Source: Angiostrongylus vasorum (Eukaryota; Nematoda; Chromadorea; Rhabditida; Metastrongylidae). From it: DNA of 64,000 bases. The stretch's first letter is position 1; each line of letters opens with the position of its first letter. The translations under genes and the position numbers were made by a program. The notes beneath the pieces were generated by a model. That model did no database searches. It was not told the DNA's origin and saw nothing but the letters and a program-made list of their open reading frames with translations. Shown here piece after piece: positions 53,960 through 64,000 of this stretch. Where the stretch lies: positions 496,001 to 560,000 of the forward strand of contig JADANN010000148.1 in NCBI GenBank assembly GCA_018806985.1, in the 5' to 3' direction.

Positions 53960-54500
53960 AAATATATGTGTTTCATGTGAAACAACAAATTGCGTAATTT
54001 GCCCTTACGGCAGGGACGGTGATTGCATGAGTTCAGGTACGATATACCTGATCTCTTGTAATAATTGCGGCGACGAATATATTGGCGAAACGGGCAGACC
54101 TTTGTGTATCCGTATAAAAGAACATCTAGACGGCAAACGAAAACTAAGACAGAGTACCCCACTAGGCACGCATAGGGATAGAAAAGCAAATGCCCAGAGG
54201 TTATAAGCGGCCTGACCCCGTATGTTCGCAACAATTTCTGATGTGGGATGGTTCAGTCATCAACCATATGCGACTATAATCAGCTGTTCTAATCTTCCTC
54301 ATTGGAAGTCACGTAAAAAGCGGTGAGTTTTTTCGAGAAGCTGTTGATCATGTAATTAACATGTAACATAGAGTTTTTCGTCTTTTTTGTAAGTGTTATT
54401 GAAGCGTTTGGCCTAGTAAATTGTATATCAGTATGTCCTTCCAAGCTCTGAAGAAGGCGATACTGCCGAAACGTCAGCTACTGTTGTATTATATTGCGTT
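53960..54500 (+). mobile_element. Penelope-like element 3' region with GIY-YIG endonuclease
   Basis: Plus strand about 54000-54200 reads CPYGRDGDCMSSGTIYLISC, NNCGDEYIGETGRPLCIR, IKEHLDGK and TPLGTHR. The Y...YIG pair with the following R and E residues is the GIY-YIG nuclease that PLEs use in place of an AP or RLE endonuclease. The reading ends at a stop soon after, followed by a non-coding tail holding the hammerhead-like motif. The 5' RT part is missing. Confidence 0.85.
54444..54479 (+). ncRNA. Hammerhead-ribozyme-like motif at PLE tail
   Basis: Order: AGCT (helix I strand 1), CTGAAGA (matches the CUGANGA box), helix II with GGC/GCC, GAAA (second core box), C-G-TC with UC before the expected cleavage point, then AGCT (helix I strand 2, complementary to the first). 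Helix III would be very short, as reported for PLE hammerheads that work as dimers. Catalysis is not shown. Confidence 0.55.
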
Positions 54501-54669
54501 TTTTCTATGGAAGTAAATGTATGCCGCTTAAGAACCTCGCGATTGCTGAACAAGAAAACTATACATTCACACATATTTTTTTTATTTTTTTTATTTAGTT
54601 TCTATTTAACATCCTTCTAATGTGTAGGGCAGGATAATGGAGTGGTAGCAATGCTGTTTAATGGGAACA

Positions 54670-54835
54670 AGACGTTAGTTCTACTCTGCATCAGCTTCAG
54701 TAAGCCTGCTATCTTTGCACTGTGAAAATGGTGGCGATTCGTTTATGATCAGTTGGCTCCCTCCAATCCACAAAAGGTGGCTCAGACCTGTAAACGTCCC
54801 GGTGTAGGAATGCTAGCTAAACCAGAATTTCAGGG
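54670..54835 (+). repeat. Family D repeat, diverged
   Basis: CTCCCTCCAATCCACAAAAG and the block up to CAGAATTTCAGGGAAAATGA match the central part of the 10.6 kb copy. Confidence 0.55.
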
Positions 54836-54859
54836 AAAATGATCTCACTTAGCATTCAA

Positions 54860-54955
54860 AGAAATAAAACCAGATATCTGAAGACTTTCTTGGATTATGG
54901 GCGCAAGGAAGCGAATCGAACGCAAGCACTGCTGCGATCCGTACAACATGCATTG
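54860..54955 (+). repeat. Family C repeat fragment
   Basis: AAGCGAATCGAACGCAAGCA...CTGCGATCCGTACA matches the 3' part of the 21.6 kb copy. Confidence 0.5.
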
Positions 54956-54962
54956 TAGCGAC

Positions 54963-54965
<3 letters not shown>

Positions 54966-55055
<90 letters not shown>
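54966..55055. repeat. (AT)n microsatellite, about 45 units
   Basis: The longest pure AT run in the window; the Tyr/Ile open frames on the minus strand are artefacts. Confidence 0.97.
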
Positions 55056-55061
<6 letters not shown>

Positions 55062-55314
55062 CATATATAATACAGTGGATGAAAGTTGTACAACAAAGGA
55101 CTTTGATCCTACCTTAAGAGAGTTAATACACTGAACTTTCATGGCATACACCAAATTTGACCGTCCACACTTCTCGTTTTAAGCAAACATTTAATATTCG
55201 GCATGCCGTTAAATTGAATTTTGAGATGAAATGCTAGCGATTTTGTAGTTTCTTTCGACAATGTTCATCATTATGCAGTTGTCTGCTGTTGATGGTTCCT
55301 CTGCTACTACTGGC

Positions 55315-55390
55315 CTCTGCATACAAACTCGCCAGCAAATGACCATCTCTGGGAAACGGTGTTCATTTGCTGGCGAGTTTGTATGTGGAG
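55315..55390. repeat. Near-perfect hairpin (28-bp stem, 20-nt loop)
   Basis: Arms 55320-55342 and 55363-55385 are exact reverse complements over 23 nt; as RNA the stem extends to 55315/55390 with two G-U pairs and three Watson-Crick pairs. The loop is CCATCTCTGGGAAACGGTGT. No flanking transposon ends were recognised. Confidence 0.93.
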
Positions 55391-56049
55391 CGGAAAATTC
55401 GATAGTGTGGGCTGGAACGGCATTAACTGCACTTGCAAAATCTAATAGAATCTAATTTAAACACAGAAGTACATTTTATTAGGATTAATCAACGTTGCTT
55501 CTGTTTTTATGGTATATGCTTTAAGTATAAGCATAGAACTTGCACTTTATCTTTTCAAGTACCTGACAAGCTTCCTGGCTGTTTTGGGGTTTTCATGTGC
55601 AGACATTGTCGTGGAAACAGATTGAATTCTTTCAATTCAGGTCGAGTTCTGAAACGCAGCTTCTAGAGCGCATTCAAAAATGATTATCCAGCTTCCCAGC
55701 CCTTCCAGAAATCATTATTTTTTTGTGCAGTCGCTTCTGTGACCCCAGCATTTTTGTGAGATTATGCTACCCCGGTTTCTCGGAAGGCTGTTGCATTCAT
55801 GCAGGCATTCTGATCAAGGTGTTTCTTCCGTGCATACATATTGTGTAACCTACAAGTGAAATCTGCCAAAAATCTGTCATATAGTGGCTGGAAACATTAA
55901 TAAAGTGGTTAGGAGTCGCCCGCAACAAATAACCTTCGTGTGAACTATGCGAGAAATCGAAATCGAGTGCACCACGTGCAGTCCGCGGCTGTCAGTCACC
56001 ACATATAGTAAAAGTAGAATAGCGTCATTCTAATCCTGGAAGAGCCTCT

Positions 56050-56160
56050 TATACGGTGATGTTGGGTAAGACGTGGATAGACGAGACGAGGCTGTTAAAA
56101 TTTCATTGCCGTTCGAGGCTACTCAAATCTCTGGAAGGTATGACGAATACCTGTGCATAT
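56050..56160 (+). mobile_element. RTE leader fragment
   Basis: Short match to the RTE leader (GACGAGGCTGTTAAAAT block, followed by CACTCACGCTGGCATCCGA). Confidence 0.4.
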
Positions 56161-56303
56161 GTAGTGCACTCACGCTGGCATCCGAATTTTTCTGGGGAGT
56201 TGTAGTTTTAAACTAAGAAGACTGAGTGCACGTTAGTGGACTGGTCAAAACCAGGAGATGCAGCACATTTAACATACTTTGTGATACCACAGAAGAACTG
56301 TTA

Positions 56304-57592
56304 GGTTGTTCAGAAATTAATGAGCGCTTTAAAATATTTATTGTGTTGATGTAATCTTTACCAATAAAATATTCTTTGTACCCTGCGGTATTACAAATTA
56401 TTGAAAAGCTGACTTTATGCTCTTTCTAACCATTTCTTTATATTTTGTCAAAAGTTGATTTTTTTTAACCAATTTTGAGCTTTGCAATTTTAGATGTCAA
56501 AAAACAAACTTTCGCCGAATTTTCTTTCATGAGTTCAAACTCGGTCGTAGTGCAGCAAAGACAGATTGAAACATTAATGGAGTTTGCGTTGATTGAAGAT
56601 AGTGTCGGTGAATCAACGGTGCGAACATGGTTCCGGAAATTTCGATCTGGTGATTTCGATCTCGAAGTTGAGGAAGGCCGCAGACGCCCCATTGAACCTT
56701 ACGACGACGAACTGAAGGCACTTGCGGAAGCAAACATACGAACAACTGTTCGAGAGCTTGCAGAACAGGTTGACGTAAGCACAGGAACAATCTCCATTTA
56801 CTTGAATGGCATAGGAAATACAGAAAAACTCGACAAGTGGGTGCCGCACGAATTAAACGATAATAAAAAAACGCTGTTTTAAAGTGTCGTATGTTCCTAT
56901 TCTGCGTAACAAAAACAAGCCTTTTCTTGACCGAACTGTAACGTGCGATGAGAAGTGGATTCTGTAAGAAACCGGCCACGTTCAGCTCAATGGTTGAATT
57001 GCGATCAGACTCCACAGCACTTCCCAAGACCAAAATAGCACCAAAAAAGGTTATGGTTACTGATTGGTGGTCTGCAGCCGGGCTGATATATCACAGGTTT
57101 CTTTTAATCCGGGTGAAACGATTACGGCAGAGAAGTATTGCCAACAAATGGACAAAACGCACCGTAAACTCCAACAACAACGACGGGCATCAGTGAACAG
57201 AAAAGGAACAATCCTCCACGACAACGCCCGGCATCACGTTGCGGAGCCAGCGCTACAGAAGTTGAACAAGTTAGGCTACGAAACTTCGCCTAATCTGTTA
57301 CAGCCATCAGATCTCTCATCTACCGACTATCACTTCTTAAAGCATATTGGTGACTTCCTGCGGGAGAAATGCTTCACCAACCACAATGACGCAAAAGAAG
57401 CGTTCAACGAATTCATCGCTTCCAGAACTCCAGAATTTTATGCAACTGGAATAAATCAACTTGCCTCTCGCTGGCAAAAAAAAACTGTAGGTCCAAATAG
57501 TTTTTATTTTTTATTAATAAGGTTTTCTTTGAAGCAAGTCATTACGTCCTAAATTATATAGTGAAGAACGCTCATTTTTTTTCTTAATAACC
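56304..57592 (+). mobile_element. Mariner transposon 2, inactive
   Basis: TA-flanked, with GGTTGTTCAGAAATTAATGA at the left and its inverse at the right. Transposase pieces: VRTWFRKFRSGDFDLE, VRELAEQVDVSTGTISIYLN, ILHDNARHHVAEPAL and LSSTDYHFLKHIGDFL. A stop at about 56,880 and frameshifts near 56,990-57,130 inactivate it. Its sequence differs from mariner 1, so the two copies are old. Confidence 0.9.
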
Positions 57593-57689
57593 TAGTTCTT
57601 TTGAAGCACCAGACAATGGAGGAGACGAGGTTGTTCATGCTCTCAACACGGGCGAGAACATCGGTTTTCTTGAAGAACTAGCAATTCGA

Positions 57690-57950
57690 ATAGAACATTT
57701 ACGCTAGATTTGAATCAATAGCAACTTTAACCGTATTCGACTCCTCTGCCCCAAAATCAAACCATGGCGAGCACTAGGTAGAAGCGTTTTTTTACGAACT
57801 TGGAAAAATCTAGTAGAGAACATAGTGTCGTACATAAGAGCATTATTGGCGCCTTCAATGCCATGATTGAGCCTTGAATTATGTCTGAAGAACTTTATGC
57901 TACGAGCCGCGTATTAATTGGATTGAACAAGGTAGGCGGCACACTTTTTT
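57690..57950 (+). mobile_element. RTE endonuclease fragment
   Basis: VEAFFTNLEKSSREHSVVHK then IIGAFNAMIEP and SEELYATS follow the RTE endonuclease [10 protein letters not shown]...IIGDFNAKI; the catalytic GDFN has changed to GAFN. Confidence 0.7.
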
Positions 57951-58024
57951 CATGATGACTAGTATAGAGATCGTTCACTTCCTGGTCGAGAATTCTCACT
58001 ATTTTTATTTGTATGTCATACTAG

Positions 58025-58310
58025 GAGGCGCGTGTGGCTCAGTGCTTGGAGGCGACATACACGTGGAATCGAGCCCCCTTCCCTTGCCCAGTAAGCCTTC
58101 CATCCCTCCTGGGTCGGCAAATTGGTATCAGAGTTGTCTGGGAGGATAGCAGCACTGGCTCGATACATCGGTAGGGCAGTAGGCCACCACGAGTCATTGT
58201 AAAGGCCAGATGTGCATTCAGTCATCTTCAACGGTACTTAATGAAGTCGAATGCATGGCGCATCTCTCAGCGATTGATCAACGCTAAGAGCTTTATCCTT
58301 TATCCTTTAT
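58025..58310 (+). mobile_element. SINE family A copy, plus orientation
   Basis: Head GGCGCGTGTGGCTCAGTG, box B-like GGAATCGAGCCCC, intact body, and tail CTTTATCCTTTATCCTTTAT with three ATCCTTT units. Confidence 0.92.
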
Positions 58311-59290
58311 GTCATAAAAGACGCTCTTATTTGAACTTGAACTGCACTTCTATGGTATCGTTTAGAACGTCTCTTCATTTTCAAGCTTTATATGCTCACC
58401 TGATGTACTTCCTCACCTTACAAATAGTGTGGTACTATTGAAATGGTTATTCATACTAACTAAAGGTCGTTGCCTGATGAACTTTTGGCAGTGAGTCAGC
58501 GCTTTCAAACTGAACTATCTGGAAAACAGGAGTCTTATGGCATTTATTCCAGGTGTCCATGAGGGACAGAAGCAGTGATCATAATTCCGTTCCTTAGACG
58601 CTCACATCCTTCGCCTTAATGCTCCTTCACCACATGTTGTAGAATCTTATTGTTGCGTGCTCCATTTAAGTGAACAGTATTGACCTCAGTTAGATGTTAG
58701 GCATACCTCGTTTTAATCACCGATGCATTAAAATTATTCCTTCTTATTACGTAAGCCAGCCACATTTGCTTTTGTGGCCATGTCCTTACTGTCGTGTTGG
58801 TTTACTATCTATGCAAAAGTTTAGTTACTTAAGTTCAACGTTAAAACTTCCCCCCGTAATAAGGGCTGGTTCTACGAGCTAAAAAAGAAGCATACATACA
58901 GAACAATAAGATTACCATTACAACTACAATCCCTCAAAACATCGCCAGTTCCTAAACAAAGACGATTGAAATCCTGCGTTCAGAAAATGTAGTCGTTACT
59001 CCCATAAAGGCATTCGTGGAGATCAATGACAACTTATACTATGATTTCTAAACTCATCACGTTCCACACGCCTTATATAAAATCAAAACCCGGAGATATT
59101 TGAATTTTCTCTTCATAATATGCTATTCTGTTTCGTCGATGAAGAACAGTAGCAGTTAGTTCGGAAAGAATTGGCCAAAAATTTCTGAATAACATGCCAT
59201 CATCCTCATCAACATCAATGAACAACCATCCTCCATGCGACAGGTGCGCTCTGCCACTGTTCTACTAACGTTGCTTGAGTCACTTAAAGG
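58311..59290. other. no gene recognised
   Basis: AT-rich DNA between a SINE and the RTE tail; nothing I can support. Confidence 0.35.
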
Positions 59291-59299
59291 TCACCGACA

Positions 59300-62290
59300 T
59301 CATAGATTATGTAGGCGATACTTCACCTGTATCACCTGTAGCCCGTTGATCGTCGAGTGACTCGAGCGGGCGCTGGTAAGTCTTCCATTTTTCCGTGTCG
59401 CGTGCAAGAGTAGCCCAATGGGTTCTGCTCGCTCTAGGGACTCGTCGAGCATCATATCTTTCTTCAAGGCTCTTTGTGAAAAACTCTGACCATCGGGTCG
59501 GCGGTCTTCCTGCAGTACGTTTGACATCCCGAGGAACCCAGTCACCAACGGTTCTTGTCCATCGGTTGTCGTTCATACGCATTAGGTGTCTGGCCCACCT
59601 TATCTTCGACGGTTCGGCGTACAGAACGGCATCTTTGACTTTTGATCGTTGACGCAGGTCGGAGTTTCGGAACCCATCCTTTACTTGTGTGAAACGGGAT
59701 ACTCCTAGCATCATCCTTTCGACTACGCGTTCGATAACGCTAAGTGACCTTTCACCCTGCTTACTCAGCCATCAAGTTTCTGACGCATACGTTAAGGCAG
59801 GAAGTACCGTTGAGTCGAAAAGGTGGGCAAGGAGTCGGGCGTTCCTTGTTTTCTTCACTACATCCTCGATGCTCTTCAAAGCACGCCAAGCCGCTCGTTT
59901 CCTTCTGCTCAGCTCTGGCGCTAGGTCGTTCATCATATTGATTTCCCGACCTAGATAGATATAACGGGAGCAGTCGGAGATATTCGTTCCGTTGAGCATG
60001 AATGGGGCATGCGAAACCAATCCCCGTTCTTCATGAACATCGTTTTTGTGAGATTTAGTTGAAGACCAATCTTTCCACAGGCTTTATCAAAGTCGGTAAG
60101 CATACATTCCGCTTGGCTAATGGTTGGTGTTATGAAGACGATGTCATCAGCAAAGCGAAGATGGTGTAACTGCCGACCATCGATTTTCACTCCCATATTA
60201 TCCCATTCCAATGTTCGTATGACGTTCTGGAGGGTGGCGGTAAATAATTTTTCGCAATATGGTATCGCCTTGCCTAACTCCTGTTTTGACGTCAATGATA
60301 ATATCGTCGTAGAATGGTGATACTTTGGTTGCGAAATTTTTGTACAGCTCACAAAGAATCTTTATTTACTGAGCAGGGGGCTTCTTGACTATCCAGGGCT
60401 TCCAAGACTGCATCAATTTCGACTGAACGACTGAATCAAAGGCCTTTTGTAAATCGACGAAGGTGAGACAGAGCGGTCTTTTTGTACTCTCGCGATACTT
60501 CAATGAGCCTTGTTACCGTGTGGATGTGGTCCATCGTACTAAATCCTTTTCGAAACCCTGCGTGCTCACATGGCTGTCCTTCGTCCAGTGTTCTGTCAAT
60601 CCTGTTTAGGATGACTCGAGTGAAAAGTTTGTTCTCGACAGACAGTAAGCAGATTGGACGATAGTGGACGATATCCTGTAGGTCACCCTTCTTGAACAAT
60701 AACACGGTCTTGCTGGTCTTCCAGTGGGTATAGACCTTGCATTCAGACAGGTAACATGTGAACAGCCGAGGCAGTGTGTTTATGAGGACTGGCGGAAGGT
60801 TCTTATGGTGTTCTAGTCTTATCCTGTCCGGACCTGGTGTTGTTCGATTTTTCACCGACGAAATGGCATGTCGGATTTCGGAAGGGAGAACCGGTGGTAA
60901 AACATATCCATCCTCCTTTTATTTCGTATGACGAAAGGTGGACGTGGCTATCGAAGAGATCTGAGTAGTAATCGTGAATGATTTTCTCCATTGCCTTTCC
61001 GGAGGCTATAACTGTTCCGCCTGTGCGTCGGAGCGCAATCATCTTGGTCTTGTAATTGGCGAAGCTTCGGTGTTCTTTGCGAATGCTTTTCCCAGCCTCA
61101 GCAGCTTCGACCATTGCTGCTGCTCTCTTCTGTTTAAGATCTTCTTTTGTCGCCTGTCTGCATTGTGTTGCAAGTTCGGACGTCAGTTCGCGGTTGCCTG
61201 CAACTCGTGCGATTCCACGCTGGCGTATTAGGTCGAATGTTTCTAGAGACAAACGTCTCTTGGTACCTTTCGAACTCTCAGCTTTCATACCGCTAAAATG
61301 AAGATGTTGAATGAGCCGATCGTATTCTTCGTCGATGTTATCGACAACGGCATCTTCCCAACAGCCGACCAATGAATTGAATAAGTCCCAGTTTGCGGTG
61401 GTTCTGGAACTTCGGTTTTTGAATTTAGCGGCTTTTTCTCCTTTCCGCGAGAAATAGAATCTTGCACGAAGGAGACTGTGGTCTGATCCCGCGTAGAATT
61501 TTGGGACAACAGCGACGTTGGTTAGGCAAAACCTTCTATTTACTATGATGTCGTCTACTTCGTTATGGTAGCTTCCACTGGGAGACACCCACGTCCAGCG
61601 CTTAGGGTGGGACTTCTGGAATTGTCAGTTACCATGGATTGTCTTGGCCGCTATGATAAACTCAGACAGCCACTCACCCTGTTCGTTCCATTCTAATCCG
61701 TGGGTCCCAGTGTGACGTTCTTCAGACGTTCTTCTTGGTTCAATCTTGGCGTTGAAATCTCCAATGATGACTTTGAAGAATGTGTGGTCTTCTCTATAGA
61801 ACTTCTCCAAGTCCATATAGAACGCTTCGACTTCTTCTTCGTCACAGCTTGACGTCGACTCGTAAACGACGAAGATTGTCAAAGCCGGTATTGATCCACA
61901 TCTTTTTAATCGTAAATGTCCGATTCGGGTTGTAAGTTGTTCGAATGAATCGATGTTCATGGACAAACTCGTGTTGACGAGAACACCGACGCCGCCCCCC
62001 TCCTCCTACTGTCGCATGTTCCGAGGAACAGTTCTTCTCCGGTGTCACAGACGGAGTTGAAAGGCTGGCGTCTTCTCGTCTCGGCCAAGCCGATGATGTC
62101 GTACTTTATCCTTCTTGCTTGCATGAGCAAGTCTTCTATCGAGGACTCGGATGCAAGTGTACGTACATCGTCACTATTGTTCTTCGTTTTCCAGGCAGCT
62201 TCCAGTGGTCCTGTGATTTTAGCAGCCTCTCCGTACTCATCCTACCCAATGCTGTGAAAGTGGCGGCTCTTTCGGGATCAGGGGAATGAG
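59300..62290 (-). mobile_element. RTE retrotransposon B, near full length, inactive
   Basis: Minus strand in order: endonuclease ([60 protein letters not shown]), connector (61588-60803), RT (NRTTPGPDRIR, YRPICLLSVENKLFTRVIL, CEHAGFRKGFSTMDH, LRFADDIVFITP), and C-terminus (YLGREINMMNDL, RTAGRPPTRWSEFFTKSLEE). It ends with the GATACAGGTGA tail near 59,320. It is more complete than copy A; at least five frame breaks remain. Confidence 0.93.
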
Positions 62291-62311
62291 GCCGATTTTT
62301 TTTACTGTGTT

Positions 62312-62740
62312 TAGCACTTTTTGATACCCACGTATAGCTTGCTGGGCTCTGAACGTGGGGAGGGTATACTTACGGGTAGCTTGCCAGGCTCTCCCAGAGT
62401 GGACATGGAGCTTATTTGTTGCAGGCGACTCTTAACCGCCTCCCGTATGCTTCCCTGTCACTTGATTGCAGGCTTTTGGCCGAATTGACTCGTAGAATAC
62501 AATCTGCGTAAACTAGAACATACCCACACACGCGTGGATGAATAGGCCCCGTAAATGCAGGAAGTATGTGCCAAATCGGCGCAGCAGAAACAGGGAGTCC
62601 ATCCCCTAGATCCCACCTACGTCTCAGGGAAACATACGGTCGCTTTTGGTCCGCGATTAACCCTCTATCGGCCACCAGGGGATGCGCCACGTAGCCTCGC
62701 GACTAACCGGCTCGAGATCCCTCATATGAGGTAGATCCGT
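62312..62740 (+). mobile_element. RTE leader in opposite orientation to element B
   Basis: From GATACCCACGTATAGCTTGC to CATATGAGG it matches the leader of element A (37494-37920) on the plus strand, while element B next to it runs on the minus strand. Confidence 0.8.
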
Positions 62741-63540
62741 GGTATATGACAATGGCCAGGGAGGCGATACTTAGGCTACATTATTTCGTAATATGTGCGC
62801 AAGCATGGATAGAAAGCACTGTCGATTGTGTATCTGTTTTTGTAACAAATCAGTCGTACCGTTTACAATGAAATTACGGTTCAAGTTCCTCTCATAAGGT
62901 GACAAATATCGTCACTGACGTCATCATCACAACGGATCGCTGGCACAAACATTATTTTGAATGTGATTAACCGAATCTCGCTTATATCGACGTTAATTTA
63001 AGTCAATGATTTTTTTTAAAATGGGACAACTGAGAATATGACAGGGTTATGGATAGAAATATCAACCACGCAAATGCCCACACTTGAGAATTGCTGGCAA
63101 TTTCGAAAAAGTAATGAAAAAATGAACTAAAAAAAGCAAATTGCCTTCAATTGCACGAGCAAAAAATTCTCATATTGTCATAATGTGGGAAGCTGACTGC
63201 AGGCACCTCCTCTCTTAGTATCAGACAGCATTCCTCAGATGAGACCCCCTTGCGAAACGCGCAGTGCTTTGTTTCTTCCTCGAACAAGCAAAATTCCCTA
63301 GTCAGTTCTACTAGCTAATAGCTATTAATGGAGATTAGCGTGCACTGGGTTTTTTTTCTGCTGCAGGTAATCGCATTGCTTTTAGAAGTTTTTGAGAGTA
63401 AGCTAATATATTTGGAGTACCTTTGCAATGTTCTACATTATGGAAAGTCAAAAGAATTCCAGCAACGCTTGTCAGAACCACGCCAACTATATGACTAAGG
63501 CGATCTTATTCTGTGCCCACTGCTTCCTGCAAAGCAATCA
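62741..63540. other. no gene recognised
   Basis: AT-rich; nothing I can support. Confidence 0.35.
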
Positions 63541-63552
63541 CAATCTTGGCCC

Positions 63553-63819
63553 ACGACTTCTGCTAATGTCTCTGAGACAACCACATAGATCTTTTATCAC
63601 TGTTCTGCCTCTCAAACTTTGCAATGAGGTCGAGTTCGTATCATGCTCACGTACAGTAACATCTGTCTCGGCTTCTGTCAGATCATCTGCTAAAAATTAA
63701 TGTATCCAGACAATGAAAAGTAGAAGAGATATGTTGTTGTGCAGAAATGAAGACTTCTCGACATCAACAGCTCTGTGCTTTATGTCGTGGTCATTGCTCA
63801 GGCGATTTTCGGCAGACAT
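63553..63819 (-). CDS. Possible minus-strand gene 5' end; product unknown
   Basis: An ATG at 63819 opens MSAENRLSNDHDIKHRAVD and continues into a hydrophobic stretch. Downstream, a strong acceptor (TTAATTTTTAG) precedes DDLTEAETDVTVREHD, LQSLRGRTVIKDL and CLRDISRSRGPR. The composition looks like real protein, but no exon joint gives a consistent phase and the region also has a 90-codon plus-strand frame. Confidence 0.25.
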
Positions 63820-64000
63820 GGCAATAAAACGATATTGCATTGATGTATACGGTTATAAGATATCAAAGCAGAAAAATTCGTTGTAGTAGTGTCTTTCAGT
63901 GGTTTCGCCCCCACAGTGTCTTAAGAGAAAATCCAAGCAATTTCGTTCCCACTAATCTCACTAACCTTGTTTTTTACTCAATTCTTCTTCTCCTTCAATT

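Overview
The window is eukaryotic and reads as repeat-rich nematode DNA, most like a strongylid (hookworm-type) genome. Exons are short and separated by long introns. Splice acceptors follow the nematode T-rich...CAG pattern. The interspersed repeats are RTE-clade retrotransposons, tRNA-derived SINEs, mariner elements resembling the hookworm 'bandit' type, and Penelope-like elements with a GIY-YIG endonuclease. No prokaryotic operons, CRISPR arrays or rRNA genes were seen. The species assignment is inference.

Two host genes are well supported. The first fills the left half on the minus strand (about 32,890 down to 2,913). It is a tuberin (TSC2) orthologue spread over 24 recognised exons. It carries the N-terminal helical repeat region, the central tuberin domain and a complete C-terminal Rap/Ran-GAP domain with the GN motif that holds the asparagine thumb. 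Codon phase agrees across the joints on both sides of one unresolved stretch, except for one exon with an apparent 1-nt frameshift and one joint that needs a GC donor. Caenorhabditis elegans is generally said to lack TSC1 and TSC2, so this gene is the most interesting biology here. It would encode the GAP that switches off Rheb and restrains TORC1.

The second gene is on the plus strand (45,195-49,587 for the certain part). It is an NSUN4-like mitochondrial rRNA m5C methyltransferase with both catalytic cysteine motifs, in six phase-consistent exons. Two good exons at 35,492 and 36,498, the first preceded by a sequence suited to spliced-leader trans-splicing, may be its 5' end or a separate gene. 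A possible minus-strand exon lies near the right edge.

The rest is mostly mobile DNA. There is one near-full-length but broken RTE element on each strand (37.5-40.4 kb plus; 59.3-62.3 kb minus), with a leader in the opposite orientation beside the minus copy. A second RTE family appears as decayed pieces (14.7-15.3, 22.1-24.2 and 41.9-44.5 kb). There are two dead mariners (18.2-19.5 and 56.3-57.6 kb), the first nested in a SINE, and two Penelope-like remnants. At least 17 copies of one tRNA-derived SINE and several other dispersed repeat families fill introns and intergenic DNA. Structural oddities are a hammerhead-ribozyme-like motif at a Penelope tail (54,444) with three related copies, a near-perfect 28-bp hairpin (55,315-55,390), a long inverted repeat with GTT-rich arms (37.2 kb) and two tandem duplications beside methyltransferase exons.
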